Of a stretch of 24,928 nt of DNA, positions 22,371-24,928 are shown in pieces (position 1 is the first letter of the stretch; the number at the start of each line of letters is the position of its first letter). This DNA comes from an uncultured Bacteroides sp. (GTDB lineage: Bacteria > Bacteroidota > Bacteroidia > Bacteroidales > Bacteroidaceae). Under the pieces are notes generated by a model. That model did no database searches and was not told where the DNA came from. It saw nothing but the letters and a program-made list of their open reading frames with translations. The translations under genes were made by a program, and so were the position numbers. The stretch is from contig USPQ01000038.1 in NCBI GenBank assembly GCA_900556625.1, forward strand, positions 1 to 24,928. Reading direction: 5' to 3'.

Positions 22371-23573
22371 ATGAAACAGAATATAAAATATGCACTATTG
22401 ACTCTGTTCTCCTTTTTAATGATGTCTTGCCAGAAAAGTCAGGAATATTATGAAGGAGTGTATATTGTAGGAGCAGATAAATTATCTCCGGTTGCTAATT
22501 TGACGATTGATGATTTACCGGCAGTGATTGGTATTAAGGTTGCTTCATCTAATGCAATAGAGAATAATGTGGAAGTAATGATGAAGTCTACTCCGGAATT
22601 GGTAGAATCGTTTAATAAGGAGTATAAGAAGAATTATGAATTACTTCCTGAAAAATCTTATAAGTTGGAAAATACAAGCTTGATAATTGAAAATGGAAAA
22701 AGCATTTCTTCAGAAGGTGTACGTTTAAGTATTATCAGTCGCGAACTATTGAAAGAGGGTACGACTTATGTGCTCCCGGTAAGTATTGTGGGAGTGTCTG
22801 ATAAGAATCTTTCTGTCATAGAAGGCTCGCGTACTATATACATCGTTATTAATCAAGTTATCATAACACAAGCGGCTGATTTGTCTAATAGTAGGGAATA
22901 TTTTAAGGTTGATTTTAGGAAAGAATCAAAATATAATACCGCGGCATTGACAAATGTAACGTTTGAAGCTCGGGTACGTTTTAAGAAGATGATACCTACA
23001 AGTGGAAAATGGTGCTTCTCTGTTATGGGATTGGAAGAGAACTTCTGTTTACGTACGGCAGGCAGTAATACAGAGGGTTGGAAGCTGCAATTGAGTGGTG
23101 GAAGTCCAGCTATCGATTCCAGAGATGTTTTGCCTAATGATAAGTGGGTGCACTTAGCTTGTGTTTATGATGGTTCACAAGGTAAAAAGTTTATTTATGT
23201 TAATGGCGAATTACAAGGAGAACTTCCGGATACACGAGGTACTGTTGATTTAACCTACGCTTACGGGCAGGATGCAAATGCTGCATTCTATATTGGACAA
23301 TCAGCTGCTGATGACCGTTATATGAATGGGTATGTCAGCGAGGCACGTGTATGGGCTGTCGCCCGTTCAGCTGCTGATTTGAAGAATAACGTATGTTGGG
23401 TGGATCCTTTAACTGATGGGTTGGTTGCTTATTGGAGATTCAATGAACCTGCTGAGGATAATGCTAAGGTTGTAACCGATCTTACTGGTAATGGATACAA
23501 TGCTACTTTTGCTGGTTGGGGAAATCTTAGGTTTGTAGAAGGAGTGCGTTGTCCTGATAATACTGCTGAATAG
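22371..23573 (+). CDS. DUF1735 + LamG-like surface lipoprotein
   Basis: From ATG 22371 it is 400 residues; a TTG nine bases upstream is possible but unlikely. A lipoprotein signal ends at MMSC (Cys20). An N-terminal DUF1735 domain (about 25-160) has the typical GTTYVLPVSIVGVSD strand and a final GSRTIYIVINQ. A LamG/concanavalin A-like jelly roll follows (about 175-395) with NVTFEARVRF, DKWVHLACVYDGSQGKKFIYVNGELQG, AAFYIGQSA and a closing EARVWAVARS plus GLVAYWRFNE. This layout suggests a surface glycan-binding protein (SusE/F position) that captures substrate for the GH18 enzyme and SusCD. It ends the PUL operon, 12 bp after GH18, before a strong terminator. Confidence 0.88.
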   Translation: MKQNIKYALLTLFSFLMMSCQKSQEYYEGVYIVGADKLSPVANLTIDDLPAVIGIKVASSNAIENNVEVMMKSTPELVESFNKEYKKNYELLPEKSYKLENTSLIIENGKSISSEGVRLSIISRELLKEGTTYVLPVSIVGVSDKNLSVIEGSRTIYIVINQVIITQAADLSNSREYFKVDFRKESKYNTAALTNVTFEARVRFKKMIPTSGKWCFSVMGLEENFCLRTAGSNTEGWKLQLSGGSPAIDSRDVLPNDKWVHLACVYDGSQGKKFIYVNGELQGELPDTRGTVDLTYAYGQDANAAFYIGQSAADDRYMNGYVSEARVWAVARSAADLKNNVCWVDPLTDGLVAYWRFNEPAEDNAKVVTDLTGNGYNATFAGWGNLRFVEGVRCPDNTAE

Positions 23574-23602
23574 TTATAATGAAGATATTTAAACAATAGT
23601 GT

Positions 23603-23645
23603 GAAGCCTAAAAGTTAGATAAAGGGACTTTTAGGCTTCTTTTTA
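23603..23645 (+). terminator. Strong Rho-independent terminator of the PUL
   Basis: GAAGCCTAAAAGT at 23603-23615 pairs perfectly with ACTTTTAGGCTTC at 23627-23639 (13 bp, 11-nt loop) followed by TTTTT at 23640-23644. It ends the susC-susD-GH18-DUF1735 transcript 30 bp after the last stop. Confidence 0.9.
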
Positions 23646-23732
23646 ATTTTAATCGATGTTGGTTTATATACTAACAGGAGGTATTTCGGAAAAATAAAGT
23701 CTCCCAATGTATGGATATCCAAATATATGTGC

Positions 23733-23740
23733 TATTTTTG
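23733..23740 (+). promoter_or_regulatory. -7 promoter element for the Rpn-like gene
   Basis: TATTTTTG matches TAnnTTTG and lies 22 bp before ATG 23763. An upstream ATG at 23727 overlaps it, which argues that 23763 is the true start. No clear -33 box is seen. Confidence 0.55.
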
Positions 23741-23762
23741 TCATATACAAAAGTTATGTAAT

Positions 23763-24740
23763 ATGTCTAGATACGTCAATCCTTTTACAGATATAGGGTT
23801 TAAGATAATTTTCGGTCAGCCTGCCAGTAAGGAGCTTCTTATAATTCTACTGAATGAATTGCTTGCCGGAGAGCATCATATTGAGGACCTTGTTTTTCTG
23901 GATAAGGAGGATCGTGCGGATAATGTTCATGACAAGGGAATTATTTATGATCTATATTGTCGTACTGATAGCGGTGAATTTATAATTGTGGAAATGCAGA
24001 ATCGTTGGCATAGCCATTTTCTGGACCGTACACTTTATTATGTTTGCCGTGCCGTGAGCCGTCAGATAGAGAATCCTCTTCCCAAACATATTCCGATACC
24101 CGAGAATCGGGATGAAAATGGAATGTTGGTGAAAGAAGAATTTGTTCCTTATGGAAAACGTTATCAACTTTCTACTGTTTATGGTGTTTTCTTAATGAAT
24201 TTCAAGGAAGCGGGATTGGAGGAAAAGTTCCGTACGGATACGGTTGTCTCGGATAAGGATTCGGGAGCTGTGGTAAATCCCCATTTTCGCCAAATCTATT
24301 TGCAGTTTCCCTATTTTACAAAAGAATTGGCGGATTGTAATACTTTATATGATAAATTAATTTATGCATTGAAGAACATGAGTAATTGGAGCAGAATGCC
24401 TGATGCATTGAAAGACCAGGTGTTTGAACATTTGGCAAAATTGGCGGCAGTAGCAAATCTGTCGGAGGAGAATCGTATCGCTTATGATAAAGCGGTAGAC
24501 CGCTATAGTGTGAGTCAGATTGTGGAAGAAGACGAACGTCGGGCGGCTGAAGAAAGGTGCCGGATTGCTTTAGAGGAGGGGACAAGAAAAGGGATTGAAA
24601 AAGGCATAAAAGAAGGGAGAAAAGAAGGAAGAAAAGAAGAACAGTATAATATCGCTCGTCAAATGAAGAATGACGGAGTGCCTGTTAACAGTATTATTAA
24701 ATATACAGGACTTGCGATCGAAGAAATTGAACAATTATAA
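23763..24740 (+). CDS. Rpn-family PD-(D/E)XK nuclease-like protein
   Basis: 325 residues from ATG 23763. It opens with RYVNPFTDIGFKIIFGQP, the start shared by Rpn/recombination-promoting nuclease (PD-(D/E)XK transposase-like) proteins of Bacteroides. The nuclease core is GIIYDLYC (Asp63) followed by IIVEMQNRW (Glu77, Gln79), the D-(E-x-Q) variant of PD-(D/E)XK. The C-terminal tail has KG and EG repeats (IEKGIKEGRKEGRKEE), characteristic of these proteins. Members are DNA endonucleases that can promote recombination and are found in many near-identical copies in Bacteroides. It stands alone with its own promoter and terminators on both sides, so it is not part of the PUL. No inverted repeats of an IS element border it. 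Confidence 0.85.
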   Translation: MSRYVNPFTDIGFKIIFGQPASKELLIILLNELLAGEHHIEDLVFLDKEDRADNVHDKGIIYDLYCRTDSGEFIIVEMQNRWHSHFLDRTLYYVCRAVSRQIENPLPKHIPIPENRDENGMLVKEEFVPYGKRYQLSTVYGVFLMNFKEAGLEEKFRTDTVVSDKDSGAVVNPHFRQIYLQFPYFTKELADCNTLYDKLIYALKNMSNWSRMPDALKDQVFEHLAKLAAVANLSEENRIAYDKAVDRYSVSQIVEEDERRAAEERCRIALEEGTRKGIEKGIKEGRKEGRKEEQYNIARQMKNDGVPVNSIIKYTGLAIEEIEQL

Positions 24741-24793
24741 TTTAGTATATTGGACATTTTATAATCATTTGTTTAAATGTATACTAATAAAAA

Positions 24794-24829
24794 ACTCTCG
24801 TCACAAATATTTGTAGCGAGAGTTTTTTT
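24794..24829. terminator. Bidirectional terminator between the Rpn-like gene and dps
   Basis: ACTCTCG at 24794-24800 pairs with CGAGAGT at 24817-24823. Inside, ACAAAT and ATTTGT pair after a short mismatch. Flanking A and T runs (AAAAA on the left, TTTTTTT at 24823-24829) let it act on both strands, fitting the converging genes. Confidence 0.85.
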
Positions 24830-24837
24830 ATTTTCAA

Positions 24838-24928
24838 TTACTTACTATTATAAGCCACCAACATCCAAACCAGTTTTTCCTGTTCTTTCAGATAATCGCT
24901 CATCATCGAAACGGTTACTTCGTCTCCG
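24838..24928 (-). CDS. dps: Dps (DNA starvation protein), C-terminal fragment
   Basis: Partial gene running in from the right edge and ending at the stop at 24838-24840. The 29 visible residues (GDEVTVSMMSDYL, KEQEKLVWMLVAY) match the last helix of Dps, a dodecameric ferritin-like protein that stores iron and protects DNA under oxidative stress or starvation. The ferroxidase site lies outside the window. Its transcript should end at the hairpin 24794-24829. Confidence 0.8.
   Translation of the reverse strand, partial: GDEVTVSMMSDYLKEQEKLVWMLVAYNSK

Noticed and set aside
23763..24740. Rpn-like gene considered as a full insertion sequence
   Set aside because: I could find no terminal inverted repeats or target duplication beside it, and it has its own promoter and terminator.

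Overview
The window looks like chromosome of a gut Bacteroides species. Three things point there: the promoter -7 element TAnnTTTG (mostly TATCTTTG) recurs upstream of genes, there is a SusC/SusD pair with a FecR-type anti-sigma factor and an ECF sigma factor, and several gene families (Porin_10, DUF1735, the Rpn-like PD-(D/E)XK protein) are typical of Bacteroidales. Species cannot be fixed from sequence alone. No rRNA, tRNA, CRISPR array or intact insertion sequence was seen.

Layout, left to right. (1) 1-1651, + strand: the C-terminal end of a GH25 lysozyme-like gene, a decayed 2-oxoacid dehydrogenase E1 gene with internal deletions and a frameshift, and a flavodoxin, closed by two hairpin terminators. 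(2) 1691-2652: prmA on the - strand, divergent from a + strand pair across a short region holding two -7 elements and two inverted repeats. (3) 2694-5777: a secreted Trp/Gly/His-rich then Ser/Arg-rich protein followed at 24 bp by an OmpP1/FadL-like outer-membrane protein, ended by a bidirectional terminator. (4) 5812-7368, - strand: a Gfo/Idh/MocA oxidoreductase and guanine deaminase as a two-gene operon. (5) 7614-10530, - strand: a Porin_10 outer-membrane protein and a membrane-anchored family-3 solute-binding protein, closely coupled. (6) 10635-13832, - strand: a six-gene operon of TPR protein, 2x[4Fe-4S] ferredoxin, 2-oxoacid:ferredoxin oxidoreductase alpha, a 58-residue membrane protein, then the beta and gamma subunits.

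(7) 13797-14490 is a ~700 bp region without an evident conventional gene but rich in structure: several hairpins and four perfectly spaced 21-bp tandem units that also read as heptapeptide repeats in a 52-codon ORF. (8) 14491-23645 is a small polysaccharide utilisation locus (PUL): an ECF sigma factor on the - strand, and divergently a FecR anti-sigma factor, SusC with an N-terminal STN signalling domain, a SusD-like lipoprotein, a GH18 lipoprotein and a DUF1735-LamG lipoprotein, ending in a strong terminator. The expected logic is that glycan passing through SusCD is sensed by the STN domain, relayed through FecR and used to release the sigma factor. A GH18 endo-beta-N-acetylglucosaminidase on the surface would fit N-glycan or other GlcNAc-containing host glycan as substrate; that is inference. 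(9) 23733-24829: an Rpn-family PD-(D/E)XK protein with its own promoter and a bidirectional terminator, then the C-terminal end of Dps on the - strand.

The most interesting items for follow-up are the 21-bp/7-residue repeat ORF, the compact GH18 PUL with its variant catalytic motif and divergent sigma/anti-sigma pair, the tiny membrane protein inside the oxidoreductase operon, and the paired inverted repeats in the prmA divergent promoter.
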